Positions 26,331-36,805 are shown, counted from the first letter of the stretch. The stretch is DNA of 64,000 nt from Achromobacter mucicolens (GCF_902859725.1 NZ_CADIJP010000010.1:124001-188000); one strand, 5' to 3'. A program made the numbers and translations. Notes: a model not told the origin generated them from the letters alone.

Positions 26331-27320
26331 ATGCAACGCCGTAATGTAGTTCTGGGCCTGTGTGTCGCCGCCGCGACCCTGGCCACGCCGCTGACCTCGG
26401 GTATCGCGCACGCTGAAGACGCGTATCCCAGCAAGCCCATCCGCCTGATCGTTCCCTTCCCGCCCGGCGGCACCACCGACATCGTCGGCCGCCTGTTCGC
26501 CGACAAGCTCGGCAAGGAACTGGGCCAGACCGTCGTCGTGGAAAACCGAGGCGGCGCCGGCGGCTCGATCGGCAGCGCGTTCGTCGCCAGCAGCGCGCCG
26601 GATGGCTACGTCCTGGGCATCGCCACCGTCAGCACGCACGGCATCAACCCGGCCATCTATCCGAACCTGCCGTTCGATGGCGAGAAGGACTTCACGCCCG
26701 TCTCGAACCTGGCCGCCGTGCCGAACATCATGACCATCAACCCGAAGGTCCAGGCCAAGAACATCGCCGAGTTCATCACGCTGGCCAAGAGCCAGCCCGG
26801 CAAGCTGACGTACGCGTCGGCCGGCAACGGTTCGGTCTCGCACATGATGGGCGAACTGTTCAAAATGGCGTCGGGCACCGACCTGATGCACGTGCCGTAC
26901 CGTGGCGTTGGCCCCGCGCTGAACGACGCGCTGGCCGGTCAGGTCGACGTCATGTATGACAACCTGCCCTCCACGCTGCCGCACGTGCAGTCCGGCCGCC
27001 TGATCGCCATGGCTGTCGCCGCCCCGCAGCGCGTTGCCGCGCTGCCCGACGTGCCCACCTTCGCCGAAGCCGGCCTGCCCGCCGTGAACGACGCGTCGTG
27101 GTTCGGCCTGGTCGCCCCGGCCAAGCTGCCCGCCCCCGTGCTGGCCAAGCTGAACGCCGCCGTCCAGAAGGTCAGCGCCGAAGAAGACGTCAAGAGCCGC
27201 CTCGCCGCCCTGGGCGCCTCGCCCGCGGCCAACACCTCGGCCGAATTCGGCGCGCAGATCTCGGCTGAAATCGCCAAGAACAAGCGCATCGCCAAAGAAG
27301 CCAACGTGAAGATCGACTAA
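26331..27320 (+). CDS. Bug-family (TctC) periplasmic solute receptor, 329 aa
   Basis: Extracytoplasmic binding protein of the tripartite tricarboxylate family, greatly expanded in Bordetella and relatives. Signal peptide about residues 1-28 (cut near AHAED). The mature protein opens YPSKPIRLIVPFPPGGTTD, contains VENRGGAGGSIGSAFVA, and has the PYRGVGPALNDALAGQVDVM and AALPDVPTFAEAGLP blocks. AGGGG precedes the ATG. No TctA/TctB membrane genes are adjacent, so it is an orphan receptor. Likely ligand is a small carboxylate, not determinable here. Confidence 0.95.
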   Translation: MQRRNVVLGLCVAAATLATPLTSGIAHAEDAYPSKPIRLIVPFPPGGTTDIVGRLFADKLGKELGQTVVVENRGGAGGSIGSAFVASSAPDGYVLGIATVSTHGINPAIYPNLPFDGEKDFTPVSNLAAVPNIMTINPKVQAKNIAEFITLAKSQPGKLTYASAGNGSVSHMMGELFKMASGTDLMHVPYRGVGPALNDALAGQVDVMYDNLPSTLPHVQSGRLIAMAVAAPQRVAALPDVPTFAEAGLPAVNDASWFGLVAPAKLPAPVLAKLNAAVQKVSAEEDVKSRLAALGASPAANTSAEFGAQISAEIAKNKRIAKEANVKID

Positions 27321-27387
27321 GCGGTCTTCGGTCCTCGCGTGCCCGTGGCGCGCGAGGACCTCCGATTCACGAACGCAGTACCCCCTT

Positions 27388-28263
27388 ATGCGACTTACCC
27401 AGCCCCTGTCCTACCGCCTCGACCTCCCGCAGCAATATCCCGATTCGGAAATTTCGGCCCCTCTTGTGCTGGACTCCCCGCACAGCGGCACGGCCTACCC
27501 CCCGGACTTCGCCGCCGCAGTCGACTTTGGCGCATTGCGCACGGCCGAGGACACCTGGGTTGACGATCTGTGGGGCGACGCCATCGAGATGGGCGTGCCG
27601 ATGATTGCCGCGGCCTTCCCGCGCGCCTACATCGACGCCAACCGCGCCCGCGACGAAATCGACGAACTGCTGCTGGACCAGGCCTGGCCGGACGCGCTGA
27701 ATCCTTCGCCCAAGGTCAAGCTTGGCAAGGGCCTGATCTGGCGCATGCTCGATGACGGCACGCCGCTGTACGACCGCAAGCTGACGGTCGAGGAAGTGCG
27801 CCACCGCATCGACGCCTGCTGGGAGCCCTATCACGCCGCGCTTGGCCAGGTGCTGGACAACGCGCATCGCAAGTTCGGCAAGGTCTGGCACATCAATTGC
27901 CATTCCATGCCCAGCGTCGCTGGCGAATTCGCCACCGACCGCCCCGGCCTCGTCCACCCCGATTTCGTGCTGGGCGATCGCGACGGCAGCACCAGCGACC
28001 CCGCCTTCCGCGAATTCATCGCAGCCTGGCTGCGCGAGCGCGGCTACGACGTCACCGTGAACGATCCCTACAAGGGCGTGGAACTGGTGCGCGCTTTCGG
28101 CCGCCCGCAAGAAGGCCGCCACAGCCTGCAGATCGAAATCAACCGCAAGCTCTACATGGACGAAGTGTCGCTTCGTCCCACCGAAAACTATGGCCGCCTG
28201 AAGGCCGATCTGCGCGACCTCACCGGCGCGCTGATCAACTGGACGCGCGCGCAGACGGCTTGA
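27388..28263 (+). CDS. N-formylglutamate amidohydrolase family, 291 aa
   Basis: Zinc-dependent hydrolase family that releases glutamate and formate from N-formylglutamate (final step of one histidine-degradation route). Typical blocks are LVLDSPHSGTAYPPDF near residue 30, EDTWVDDLW, the FPRAYIDANRARDEID strand, HINCHSMPS near 170, and EINRKLYMDE near the end. No hut genes are adjacent, so another N-formyl or N-acyl substrate is possible. It follows the Bug gene by 67 bases in the same direction and may be co-transcribed. Confidence 0.88.
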   Translation: MRLTQPLSYRLDLPQQYPDSEISAPLVLDSPHSGTAYPPDFAAAVDFGALRTAEDTWVDDLWGDAIEMGVPMIAAAFPRAYIDANRARDEIDELLLDQAWPDALNPSPKVKLGKGLIWRMLDDGTPLYDRKLTVEEVRHRIDACWEPYHAALGQVLDNAHRKFGKVWHINCHSMPSVAGEFATDRPGLVHPDFVLGDRDGSTSDPAFREFIAAWLRERGYDVTVNDPYKGVELVRAFGRPQEGRHSLQIEINRKLYMDEVSLRPTENYGRLKADLRDLTGALINWTRAQTA

Positions 28264-28339
28264 CGCCGGACGTCTACGCGCCGGCGCCGGCCAGCGACGT
28301 GTTCATACCGGCCGGCGCATTCGGGTTGCAAGACCCCTG

Positions 28340-28367
28340 CCCCATGGTTCGCCATGGGGTTTTTTTT
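28340..28367 (+). terminator. Terminator after the amidohydrolase gene
   Basis: CCCCATGG pairs with CCATGGGG around a stable TTCG tetraloop (28348-28351), followed by eight T. It separates this gene from the pnt operon. Confidence 0.9.
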
Positions 28368-28454
28368 GCCCGCGCGAGATGCTGACAAGCGGGGCAAGCT
28401 TCAGAACGCACATTCCGTGTATAACTACGGCGAACCTTCTGAGGAGAGGCGTCG

Positions 28455-29573
28455 ATGCACATCGGGATACCAAAAGAAACCCGAGACGGGGAAACCCGTG
28501 TCGCAGCAACACCGGAGACCGTCAAGAAGTACGTGGGCGGCAAGCACACCGTCGTCGTGGAGCGTGGCGCGGGCGCCGCGGCCCGCTATCCCGACGATGC
28601 CTACGTTGCCGCGGGCGCCACGCTAGGTTCCGCTCAGGATGCCCTGGGCGCCGATCTGGTCATGAAGGTTCGCGCGCCCGCCCCCGAAGAATTGCCGCAC
28701 ATGAAACCGGGCACGGTGGTCATCGGCATGCTCGATCCCTTCGACGCCGAAGGCCTGGCGCAACTGGCCGCTGCCGGCCTGACCGGCTTTGCGCTGGAAG
28801 CCGCGCCGCGCATCACCCGCGCCCAAAGCCTGGACGTGCTGTCCTCGCAGGCCAACCTGGCCGGCTACAAGGCCGTGCTGCTCGCCGCCCATCACTACGG
28901 ACGGCTGATTCCGATGATGATGACGGCCGCCGGCACGCTGAAGGCCGCGCGCGCGGTCATCCTGGGCACTGGCGTCGCAGGCCTTCAGGCCATCGCCACG
29001 GCCAAGCGGCTGGGCGCCGTGGTCGAGGCGTCGGACGTGCGCCCCGCGGCCCGCGAACAGGTCGAATCGCTGGGCGCCAAGTTCATCGACGTGCCCTTCG
29101 AAACCGACGAAGAACGCGAGATCGCACAGGGCAAGGGCGGCTACGCGCGCCCCATGCCCCCGGCCTGGATGGCCCGCCAGGCGGCGCTGGTGTCCGAACG
29201 CTGCAAGCAGGCCGACATCGTGATCACCACGGCGCTGATTCCCGGCAGGCCCGCCCCGATGCTGGTTTCGGCGGAAACGGTGGCGGCCATGAAGCCCGGT
29301 TCCGTGCTGGTGGACCTTGCCGTCGAACGCGGCGGCAACTGCCCGCTTTCCGAGAAAGGCCGCATCGTCGAAAAGCACGATGTCACGATCATCGGGCTGA
29401 CCAACCTGCCCGGCCTGGTCGCCACCGACGCCTCGGCGCTCTACGCGCGCAACATCCTGGATTTCCTGAAGCTCATCATCAATGCGGACGGCGCGCTGGC
29501 GATCCAGCGCGACGATGAAATCGTGGCGGCCTGCCTGGTGTGCGAAGGCGGCAATGTGACGCGGAGGACGTAA
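28455..29573 (+). CDS. pntAA: NAD(P) transhydrogenase alpha subunit, soluble part, 372 aa
   Basis: NAD(H)-binding domain I of the proton-pumping transhydrogenase, which makes NADPH at the expense of the proton gradient. [20 protein letters not shown] opens the protein as in PntA and alanine dehydrogenases. The NAD Rossmann loop is [20 protein letters not shown] near residue 170, and the mobile RPMPPAW segment is present. The subunit ends after the soluble domain; membrane helices are on the next gene, so this is the three-gene form known from Rhodospirillum rubrum. GAGGAG lies nearby upstream. Confidence 0.95.
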   Translation: MHIGIPKETRDGETRVAATPETVKKYVGGKHTVVVERGAGAAARYPDDAYVAAGATLGSAQDALGADLVMKVRAPAPEELPHMKPGTVVIGMLDPFDAEGLAQLAAAGLTGFALEAAPRITRAQSLDVLSSQANLAGYKAVLLAAHHYGRLIPMMMTAAGTLKAARAVILGTGVAGLQAIATAKRLGAVVEASDVRPAAREQVESLGAKFIDVPFETDEEREIAQGKGGYARPMPPAWMARQAALVSERCKQADIVITTALIPGRPAPMLVSAETVAAMKPGSVLVDLAVERGGNCPLSEKGRIVEKHDVTIIGLTNLPGLVATDASALYARNILDFLKLIINADGALAIQRDDEIVAACLVCEGGNVTRRT

Positions 29574-29575
29574 CC

Positions 29576-29893
29576 ATGGAAGCGATCAATCCCACCCTGA
29601 TGAATCTCATCATCTTCGTGCTGGCCATCTATGTCGGCTACCACGTCGTCTGGAACGTCACCCCCGCCCTGCACACGCCGCTCATGGCGGTCACCAACGC
29701 CATTTCGGCCATCATCATCGTCGGCGCGATGCTGGCCGCCGCGCTGACCGAAGGCGGACTGGCGCGCGGCATGGGCGTCTTTGCCGTGGCGCTGGCCGCC
29801 GTGAATGTCTTTGGCGGATTTCTCGTGACGCGGCGCATGCTCGAGATGTTCAAGAAAAAGGACCGCAAGCCGAGCAAGGAGGAAGCGAAATGA
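29576..29893 (+). CDS. pntAB: NAD(P) transhydrogenase alpha subunit, membrane part, 105 aa
   Basis: Three to four membrane helices (about 10-26, 34-62, 66-88), including [19 protein letters not shown], typical of the N-terminal half of the proton channel domain II. In E. coli this part is fused to PntA. Start at 29576, two bases after the pntAA stop; an upstream Met lies inside pntAA. A Lys-rich tail follows the last helix. Overlaps pntB as ATGA. Confidence 0.93.
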   Translation: MEAINPTLMNLIIFVLAIYVGYHVVWNVTPALHTPLMAVTNAISAIIIVGAMLAAALTEGGLARGMGVFAVALAAVNVFGGFLVTRRMLEMFKKKDRKPSKEEAK

Positions 29894-31329
29894 TCTCGCT
29901 GAACCTCGTCACGCTGCTTTACCTGATTGCCTCGGTCTGCTTCATTCAGGCGCTCAAGGGCCTGTCCCATCCCACCACCTCGCGCCTGGGCAACGCCTTC
30001 GGCATGGCCGGCATGGCGATCGCCGTGGTGACCACCGCGGCGCTCATCGTGGGGCTGGCGCGCAGCGGCTCGGCCACGATCGGGCTGGGCTGGGTGGTGC
30101 TGGGGCTGCTGGTCGGCGGCTCCATCGGCACGCTGATGGCCAAGCGCGTCGAGATGACCAAGATGCCCGAACTTGTCGCCTTCATGCATAGCATGATCGG
30201 CCTGGCGGCAGTGGCGATCGCGGTGGCCGTCGTGGCCGAGCCGCACGCCTTCGGCATCGCGCCGCCCGGCATGGCCATCCCCACCGGCAACCGCTTTGAA
30301 CTGTTCATCGGCACGTTCGTGGGCGCCATCACGTTCTCCGGCTCAGTCATCGCCTTCGGCAAGCTGTCCGGCAAGTACAAGTTCCGGCTGTTCCAGGGCG
30401 CGCCGGTGGTGTTCGCCGGCCAGCACATGCTGAACCTGGCGCTGGCGCTGGCGATGCTGGGCTGCGGCGTCTGGTTCATGCTCACGCAGGAATGGACGCC
30501 CTTCATCATCATGACGCTCATCGCCTTCGTGCTGGGCGTGCTGATCATCATCCCGATCGGCGGCGCGGACATGCCCGTGGTGGTGTCGATGCTGAACAGC
30601 TATTCCGGCTGGGCGGCGGCGGGCATCGGTTTCTCGCTGAACAACCCCATGCTGATCATTGCCGGATCGCTGGTAGGCTCGTCGGGCGCCATCCTGTCCT
30701 ACATCATGTGCAAGGCGATGAACCGCTCGTTCTTCAACGTGATCCTGGGCGGCTTCGGCGGCCAGGCGGGCGGCGCGGCGGCCGCTGGCGACACGCCGCA
30801 ACGCAGCGTCAAGTCGGGCAGCCCGGATGACGCGGCGTTCCTGATGACCAACGCCGAAAGCGTGACCATCGTGCCGGGCTACGGCCTGGCCGTGGCGCGC
30901 GCGCAGCACGCGCTCAAGGAGCTTGCCGAAAAGCTCACCGAGCGCGGCGTGACCGTCAAGTACGCGATCCACCCGGTTGCGGGCCGCATGCCCGGCCACA
31001 TGAACGTGCTGCTGGCCGAGGCCGAAGTGCCGTACGACCAGGTCTTCGAAATGGAAGACATCAACAGCGAGTTCGGGCAGACCGACGTGGTGCTGGTGCT
31101 GGGCGCGAACGACGTGGTCAATCCCGCCGCCAAGAACGATCCAAAGTCGCCCATCGCCGGCATGCCCATTCTGGAGGCCTACAAGGCGCGCACGGTCATC
31201 GTGAACAAGCGCTCCATGGCCTCGGGCTATGCCGGCCTGGACAACGAGCTCTTCTACATGGACCGCACGATGATGGTCTTTGGCGACGCCAAGAAGGTGC
31301 TCGAAGACATGGTCAAGGCCGTCGAATAG
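29890..31329 (+). CDS. pntB: NAD(P) transhydrogenase beta subunit, 479 aa
   Basis: Eight to nine membrane helices in the first 290 residues (the rest of the proton channel), then the NADP(H)-binding domain III from about 300 on, with [38 protein letters not shown] and [18 protein letters not shown]. The start overlaps the pntAB stop by four bases. The three pnt genes form one operon in the inner membrane. Convergent with glcF, only 25 bases away. Confidence 0.97.
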   Translation: MISLNLVTLLYLIASVCFIQALKGLSHPTTSRLGNAFGMAGMAIAVVTTAALIVGLARSGSATIGLGWVVLGLLVGGSIGTLMAKRVEMTKMPELVAFMHSMIGLAAVAIAVAVVAEPHAFGIAPPGMAIPTGNRFELFIGTFVGAITFSGSVIAFGKLSGKYKFRLFQGAPVVFAGQHMLNLALALAMLGCGVWFMLTQEWTPFIIMTLIAFVLGVLIIIPIGGADMPVVVSMLNSYSGWAAAGIGFSLNNPMLIIAGSLVGSSGAILSYIMCKAMNRSFFNVILGGFGGQAGGAAAAGDTPQRSVKSGSPDDAAFLMTNAESVTIVPGYGLAVARAQHALKELAEKLTERGVTVKYAIHPVAGRMPGHMNVLLAEAEVPYDQVFEMEDINSEFGQTDVVLVLGANDVVNPAAKNDPKSPIAGMPILEAYKARTVIVNKRSMASGYAGLDNELFYMDRTMMVFGDAKKVLEDMVKAVE

Positions 31330-31354
31330 GCGGCGCGCCAGCCGCCGCGCGGGC

Positions 31355-32590
31355 CTAGCCCTGCGCGGCGCGGCGCAACTGCTCGTCCACCACTTCGACC
31401 CAATGCCGCACCGGCGTGTCGGTGCCGCTTTGCAGATGGCCGATGCACCCGATGTTGGCCGACAGGATCACATCGGGACTTGCCGCGGCGATGGCGCCCA
31501 GCTTACGGTCGCGCAGCTCCAGCGCGATGTCCGGATTCAATACGGAGTACGCACCCGCCGACCCGCAGCATAGATGCTTGTCGGCAAACGGCTGCAGCTC
31601 GAAGCCCAGGTCGGCCAGCAATTGCTCGGACAACGGCCGCAAGCCCTGCCAGTGCTGCAAGGTGCATGGCGGATGAAAGGCCGCCCGCATGCCCGCCGGC
31701 AGCCGCGCGCGTAGCAATTCTGCATGCGGCGCGACGATCTCGGCCACGTCCTTGACCAGCGCCACGATGTCCGCGGCCTTTTGCGCATAGACCGGGTCGT
31801 GGCGCAGGTGGTGCGCGTATTCCTTGACCATGGCGCCGCAACCCGACGCGTTCATCACGATGGCTTCGACCTTGCCATCCTGCACCAGCGGCCACCACGC
31901 GTCGACGTTGGCGCGCATCTGCGCCACGGCTTCGTCCTGCGCATCCAGATGAAAACTGACCGCGCCGCAGCAGCCGGCGCCCGGCGCAATGCGCGCGCCG
32001 ATGCCGACGGCATCCAGCACGCGAATGGTGGCGGCATCGATGGTGGGCATCATCGCCGGCTGCACGCAGCCAGCCAGCATCAGTACCTGACGCGCATGAT
32101 GCCCCACCTGCGGCAGCGCCCCCGCGTCGCGGCGCTCCGGCACCTTGCGCCTGAGCGCCTGCGGCAGCAGCCCGCGCAGGCTCTGGCCCAGCCGCATGGC
32201 GGGCGCGAACATCGGCGACAGCATCGCCTTGCGCAGCAAAGTGCGCCGGGTTCTATCGCCCCATGACCGCTCCACGCGCTCGTCCACGATCTTGCGACCG
32301 ATATCGACGAGATGGCCGTATTCGACCCCCGACGGGCAGGTGGTCTCGCAGTTGCGGCAGGTCAGGCAGCGGTCCAGATGCTGCTGCGTGGACTGCGTCG
32401 GTTCCTTGCCTTCAAGGACCTGCTTGATGAGATAGATGCGGCCACGCGGGCTGTCCAGCTCGTCGCCCAGGACCTGGTAGGTCGGACAGGTTGCCGTGCA
32501 GAATCCGCAATGCACGCAGCGGCGCAGGATGGCGTCCGCCTCGTTGCCCAGATCGGTGCCGCTAGCCCAGGATGCCAGATTGGTTTGCAT
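31355..32590 (-). CDS. glcF: Glycolate oxidase iron-sulfur subunit, 411 aa
   Basis: Passes electrons from the GlcD/GlcE flavins to the membrane. Two 4Fe-4S motifs are present: CVHCGFCTATCP at about 25-36 and CLTCRNCETTCP at about 75-86. The C-terminal half has two CCG-type motifs (GCCGAVSFHLD and CCGSAGAYSVL) typical of heterodisulfide-reductase-like electron carriers. It follows glcE by six bases. Confidence 0.95.
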   Translation of the reverse strand: MQTNLASWASGTDLGNEADAILRRCVHCGFCTATCPTYQVLGDELDSPRGRIYLIKQVLEGKEPTQSTQQHLDRCLTCRNCETTCPSGVEYGHLVDIGRKIVDERVERSWGDRTRRTLLRKAMLSPMFAPAMRLGQSLRGLLPQALRRKVPERRDAGALPQVGHHARQVLMLAGCVQPAMMPTIDAATIRVLDAVGIGARIAPGAGCCGAVSFHLDAQDEAVAQMRANVDAWWPLVQDGKVEAIVMNASGCGAMVKEYAHHLRHDPVYAQKAADIVALVKDVAEIVAPHAELLRARLPAGMRAAFHPPCTLQHWQGLRPLSEQLLADLGFELQPFADKHLCCGSAGAYSVLNPDIALELRDRKLGAIAAASPDVILSANIGCIGHLQSGTDTPVRHWVEVVDEQLRRAAQG

Positions 32591-32596
32591 GATGTC

Positions 32597-33703
32597 CTAC
32601 AGCTCCAGGACCAGGCGGCCGGGGTTGAACAGGCCGGCGGGATCCAGTTCCTGCTTCAGCCGGCGGGTGATCGCGCCAATGCCCGGCGCAAGCGGGTGAA
32701 ACACGCCATCGGCCGGCGGCGGCGTGTCCGCAGGCCGGAACAGCGTGGCATGGCCGCCATGCTGGGCCGCCACGTCGCGCAATTGGGCCGCATCGTGCGG
32801 GCCGCTCAGCCACCGCTGCCCCCCGCCCCACTCGATCAACGTCGGCCCCAGTTCGAGGTCGGCCGTGGTGGGCGGCAAGGCAAGACGCCACAAGGGCTGC
32901 CCGGGCGAAAAGAACGCGTGGGTCTGCTCGCGCAGCGACTGCCACCACGCCGCCGCGGCCTCGGGCGCCATCAGGTCGCCGCCGATCAGCCCTCGGGCGC
33001 TGGCGAGCGCGGGCGGCGCGCCCGACAGGCGCACCATCGTCATTCCGTCGGCCCCACCGCTTTCGCTTGTCCAGCTCGATGCGGAGATCGGCAATGGCTT
33101 GCCGCGCCAGAAGGCAAAGTTCGCCAGCGCCTGCGCCTGCGTGGCGGGCAGCGTCAGCGTCATCTCTTCCATCGGCTTGGGCACGACCTTGAGCGACACC
33201 TCCAGGATGGCGCCAAAGATGCCATGCGAGCCGGCCAGGAGGCGCGACACGTCATAACCCGCCACGTTCTTCATGACCTCGCCGCCAAAGGACAGGATGC
33301 GCCCTTCGGAATCCAGCAGTTGCGCTCCCAACACAAAATCCTTCAAGGCGCCGGCACTCATGCGGCGCGGGCCCGACAGGCCGGCAGCCACGCAGCCGCC
33401 CACGGTCGCGGTGGGCGCGAAATGCGGCGGCTCGAAGGCCAGCATCTGGCCGTGCTCTGCAAGCGCGGCTTCCAGTTCGGCCAGCGGCGTGCCGGCGCGC
33501 ACGGTCACCACGAGTTCGGAGGGGTGATAGCTGACGATGCCGCGGTAAGGCGTCATATCCAGCAGGCAATGGCCATCCTGCGGCCTGACCGGACGATAGT
33601 TGCCGTAGAACCGCTTGCTGCCGCCGCCCATCACGAACAGGGGTTTGTGACCGGCACGCGCCGTCATGACCTGGTCGCACAATTCCGACAGGACAAAATC
33701 CAT
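32597..33703 (-). CDS. glcE: Glycolate oxidase FAD-binding subunit, 368 aa
   Basis: FAD-linked oxidase fold with a shortened PCMH domain: FVMGGGSKRFYGNYRPVRP near the start, TVGGCVAAGLSGPRRMSAGA in the middle, GSHGIFGAILEVSLKVVP, then a C-terminal cap ending NPGRLVLEL. Fits GlcE in length. Lies 12 bases after glcD and six before glcF, forming glcDEF, which oxidises glycolate to glyoxylate. Confidence 0.94.
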   Translation of the reverse strand: MDFVLSELCDQVMTARAGHKPLFVMGGGSKRFYGNYRPVRPQDGHCLLDMTPYRGIVSYHPSELVVTVRAGTPLAELEAALAEHGQMLAFEPPHFAPTATVGGCVAAGLSGPRRMSAGALKDFVLGAQLLDSEGRILSFGGEVMKNVAGYDVSRLLAGSHGIFGAILEVSLKVVPKPMEEMTLTLPATQAQALANFAFWRGKPLPISASSWTSESGGADGMTMVRLSGAPPALASARGLIGGDLMAPEAAAAWWQSLREQTHAFFSPGQPLWRLALPPTTADLELGPTLIEWGGGQRWLSGPHDAAQLRDVAAQHGGHATLFRPADTPPPADGVFHPLAPGIGAITRRLKQELDPAGLFNPGRLVLEL

Positions 33704-33715
33704 AAGGGATACGTC

Positions 33716-35215
33716 CTAGAAACGGGCGAGATCGGGGAAGCGCAATTCTCCCGCATGGACGTGCATCTTGCCGTATTCGGCGCAGCGAGCCAGCGTGGGG
33801 ATGACCTTTTCAGGATTGAGCAGGCACGGCGGATCGAAGGCCCGCTTGACTGCCAGGAACGCGTCGAGTTCTTCGCGAGAGAATTGCACGCACATTTGAT
33901 TTATTTTCTCCATTCCCACACCGTGCTCTCCAGTCACGGTTCCTCCCACCTGCACGCACAGCTCAAGAATGGCCGCACCGAATTTTTCGGCGCGTTCCAC
34001 CTCGTCCGGCTTATTCGAATCGAACAGGATCAGCGGATGCAGATTGCCGTCGCCGGCATGAAAGACGTTGGCGCATCGCAGGCCGAACTCGTCTTCCATC
34101 TGTTCGATGGCGCCCAGCACGCGCGCCAGATGACGACGCGGAATCGTGCCGTCCATGCAGTAGTAATCGGGCGACACGCGCCCCGCGGCGGGAAACGCGT
34201 TCTTGCGTCCCGCCCAGAATTTCAACCGTTCCGCTTCCGATGCCGACACCTGGCAGCGCGTGGCGCCGGCCTGCCGGAACACCGACTCCATGCGCGCGAT
34301 CTCGTGCGCCACCTCTTCGGGCGTGCCGTCCGATTCGCACAGCAGGATGGCCTGCGCATCCATGTCGTAGCCCGCGCGGACAAACGGTTCCACCATATGC
34401 GTCGCGCGGCGGTCCATCATTTCCAGGCCGGCGGGAATCATGCCCGCCGCGATCACCTGCGTGACCGCATTGCCTGCAGCCTCGACGCTGGAAAAACTGG
34501 CCATGACCACCTGCTGGCACGCCGGCTTGGGGATGAGCTTGACGGTCACTTCGGTGACCACGCCCAGCATCCCCTCGGATCCGATGAACACCGACAGCAG
34601 GTCCAGCCCTGGCGCATCGGGCGCGTGCGATCCCAGCTCGACCACATCGCCGTCTATCGTGACCACGCGCACGCGCAACACGTTGTGCACCGTGAGACCG
34701 TACTTCAGGCAATGCACGCCGCCGGAGTTTTCCGCCACGTTGCCGCCGATGGAGCACGCAATCTGGCTGGATGGATCCGGCGCGTAGTACAGCCCGTACG
34801 GCGACACCGCTTCGGAGATGGCAAGGTTGCGCACGCCGGGTTCGACGATGGCAGTCGCACTGCCCAGGTCGATATGCTTGATGCGGTTGAACTTGGACAA
34901 CCCGAGCAGCACGCCCCGGCTGTGCGGCATGGCGCCGCCCGACAAGCCGGTTCCGGCGCCCCGCGCCACGATCGGCGCATTCAGACGCTTGCACACGCGC
35001 ATGATGGCCTGCACCTGCGCTTCGGTTTCGGGCAGGGCAACCACCGCGGGTATGGAGCGGTAAAGGGATAGGCCGTCGCACTCGTAAGGACGTGTGTCCT
35101 CTTCGCGATACAGCACACAGTGCGCGGGCAGCACGGCCGACAACGCCTCGATGAGCTGTTGCTGCGAATAAGGCGCCTGCACTTGTGCCAGGCCAGTTTC
35201 GACCAGTGAATTCAT
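33716..35215 (-). CDS. glcD: Glycolate oxidase FAD subunit, 499 aa
   Basis: Main catalytic flavoprotein of glycolate oxidase. PCMH FAD domain with VARGAGTGLSGGAMPHSRGV near residue 75, IACSIGGNVAENSGGVHCLK, and GSEGMLGVVTEVTVKLIPKP. The C-terminal domain has the VFHAGDGNLHPLILFD and TVTGEHGVGMEKI blocks with active-site His. Start at 35215, since the 18-residue extension before it has no support. Good ribosome site not evident. First gene of glcDEF. Confidence 0.95.
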   Translation of the reverse strand: MNSLVETGLAQVQAPYSQQQLIEALSAVLPAHCVLYREEDTRPYECDGLSLYRSIPAVVALPETEAQVQAIMRVCKRLNAPIVARGAGTGLSGGAMPHSRGVLLGLSKFNRIKHIDLGSATAIVEPGVRNLAISEAVSPYGLYYAPDPSSQIACSIGGNVAENSGGVHCLKYGLTVHNVLRVRVVTIDGDVVELGSHAPDAPGLDLLSVFIGSEGMLGVVTEVTVKLIPKPACQQVVMASFSSVEAAGNAVTQVIAAGMIPAGLEMMDRRATHMVEPFVRAGYDMDAQAILLCESDGTPEEVAHEIARMESVFRQAGATRCQVSASEAERLKFWAGRKNAFPAAGRVSPDYYCMDGTIPRRHLARVLGAIEQMEDEFGLRCANVFHAGDGNLHPLILFDSNKPDEVERAEKFGAAILELCVQVGGTVTGEHGVGMEKINQMCVQFSREELDAFLAVKRAFDPPCLLNPEKVIPTLARCAEYGKMHVHAGELRFPDLARF

Positions 35216-35395
35216 GAGCGCAACAATAGCGCGAGTGCCCCGGTTAATCAGGCCGGGATTTACCCGCACCTGACGTATTTACGGGGCTTTGCGGCCGATT
35301 CATACGTAACCGACCGTAAACCGGGCAGGCGCCTGTCGCTTAAATGCAGCAGGCGTGGACCCAAGCGAGGCGGCGCGTGCCGTCCCGCCCGCCGT

Positions 35396-36805
35396 TTACC
35401 AGGAAACGATCTTGCCCGGATTCAGGATGTTGTTCGGGTCGAAGGCGTGCTTGAGGCTGCGCATCAGGTCGAGCGCGTCGTCGCCATGCTCTTCGGCCAT
35501 GAACTGCATCTTGTGCAGGCCGACGCCGTGTTCGCCCGTGCAAGTGCCGTCGGCAGCGATGGCCCGGCGCACGAGGTTGTGGTTGATGGCTTCCGATTCC
35601 TGCCACTCCTGCGGGCTATCGGCATCCAGCAGCATCAGCACATGGAAGTTGCCGTCGCCCACGTGGCCGACGATCGTGTACGGAAAGCTTGCGCGGTCCA
35701 GTTCCTCGACGGTGTCGCGCACGCAATCGGCCAGGCGCGAGATCGGCACGCAGACGTCGGTGGTGCTGGCGCGGCAGCCGGGACGCAATTGCAGGCCCGC
35801 GAAGTACGCGTTGTGGCGCGCGGTCCAGAGACGGCTGCGGTCTTCGGGACGCTCGGCCCATTCGAAGTCCATGCCGCCGTGCTCGGCCGTGATGGCCTGC
35901 ACGGTTTCCGCTTGCTCTTGCACACCGGCCGGACTGCCGTGGAATTCAAACACCAGCAGCGGCGTTTCGCGCAGCGTCAGCTTGCTGTGCAGGTTGACGG
36001 CGCGAACGCTCGCGGCGTCCATGAACTCGACGCGCGCGATGGGCACGCCCATCTGGATGATTTCGATCACGCTCTGCACCGCAGCGTCCAGCGTGGGGAA
36101 ATTGCAGACCGCGGCGGACACGGCTTCGGGCTGCGGATACAGCCGCACCGTGACTTCCGTGATGATGCCCAGCGTGCCTTCGCTGCCCACGAAAATGCGC
36201 GTGAGGTCGTAGCCGGCCGACGACTTGCGGGCGCGGCCGGCCGTGCGGATGATGCGGCCGTCAGCGGTGACGACGGTCAGCGACATCACGTTCTCGCGCA
36301 TCGTGCCGTAGCGCACGGCGTTGGTGCCCGAGGCGCGGGTGGCGGCCATGCCGCCCAGGCTGGCGTCGGCGCCCGGATCGATCGGGAAGAACAAGCCCGT
36401 GCTGCGGATTTCTTCGTTGAGCTGCTTGCGCAGCACGCCGGCCTGCACCGTGGCGGTCAGGTCTTCGGCGTTGATGGCCAGGACCTTGTTCATCTGCGAA
36501 AGGTCCAGGCTGATGCCGCCCTGGATGGCGAGAATGTGGCCTTCGAGCGAAGAACCGGCGCCGTACGGAATCAGGGGAACGCGATGCTCGTTGCACACCT
36601 TGGCGACGTACGCCACGTCTTCGGTGGACTGCGCGAACACCACGGCGTCAGGCAGCATGGCCGGATAAGGCGATTCGTCGCGGCCGTGATGCTCGCGAAC
36701 GGCGGCCGATTCCGACAGGCGGTCGCCAAAGTGCGCGCGCAGCGCATCCAGGCAGGCGGCCGGCACCGCGCGGCGCAACGATTCGGCGTGCAGGGGAGCG
36801 TTCAT
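35396..36805 (-). CDS. FAD-linked D-lactate dehydrogenase-like oxidase, 469 aa
   Basis: VAO/PCMH family. IPYGAGSSLEGHILAIQGGI is the FAD loop, GADASLGGMAATRASGTNAV follows, and GSEGTLGIITEVTVRLYPQP and TCTGEHGVGLHKMQFMAEEH resemble cytochrome-linked D-lactate dehydrogenases (LDHD/DLD1). It would oxidise D-lactate or another D-2-hydroxy acid and pass electrons to the respiratory chain. It precedes glcDEF in the same direction, 180 bases upstream, suggesting a shared role in 2-hydroxy acid use. Exact substrate not determinable. Start chosen at 36805. Confidence 0.88.
   Translation of the reverse strand: MNAPLHAESLRRAVPAACLDALRAHFGDRLSESAAVREHHGRDESPYPAMLPDAVVFAQSTEDVAYVAKVCNEHRVPLIPYGAGSSLEGHILAIQGGISLDLSQMNKVLAINAEDLTATVQAGVLRKQLNEEIRSTGLFFPIDPGADASLGGMAATRASGTNAVRYGTMRENVMSLTVVTADGRIIRTAGRARKSSAGYDLTRIFVGSEGTLGIITEVTVRLYPQPEAVSAAVCNFPTLDAAVQSVIEIIQMGVPIARVEFMDAASVRAVNLHSKLTLRETPLLVFEFHGSPAGVQEQAETVQAITAEHGGMDFEWAERPEDRSRLWTARHNAYFAGLQLRPGCRASTTDVCVPISRLADCVRDTVEELDRASFPYTIVGHVGDGNFHVLMLLDADSPQEWQESEAINHNLVRRAIAADGTCTGEHGVGLHKMQFMAEEHGDDALDLMRSLKHAFDPNNILNPGKIVSW

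Noticed and set aside
32312-35071. 919-codon plus-strand frame across glcF, glcE and glcD
   Set aside because: Arg/His/Gln-rich antisense product, no ribosome site, and three well-recognised genes on the other strand.
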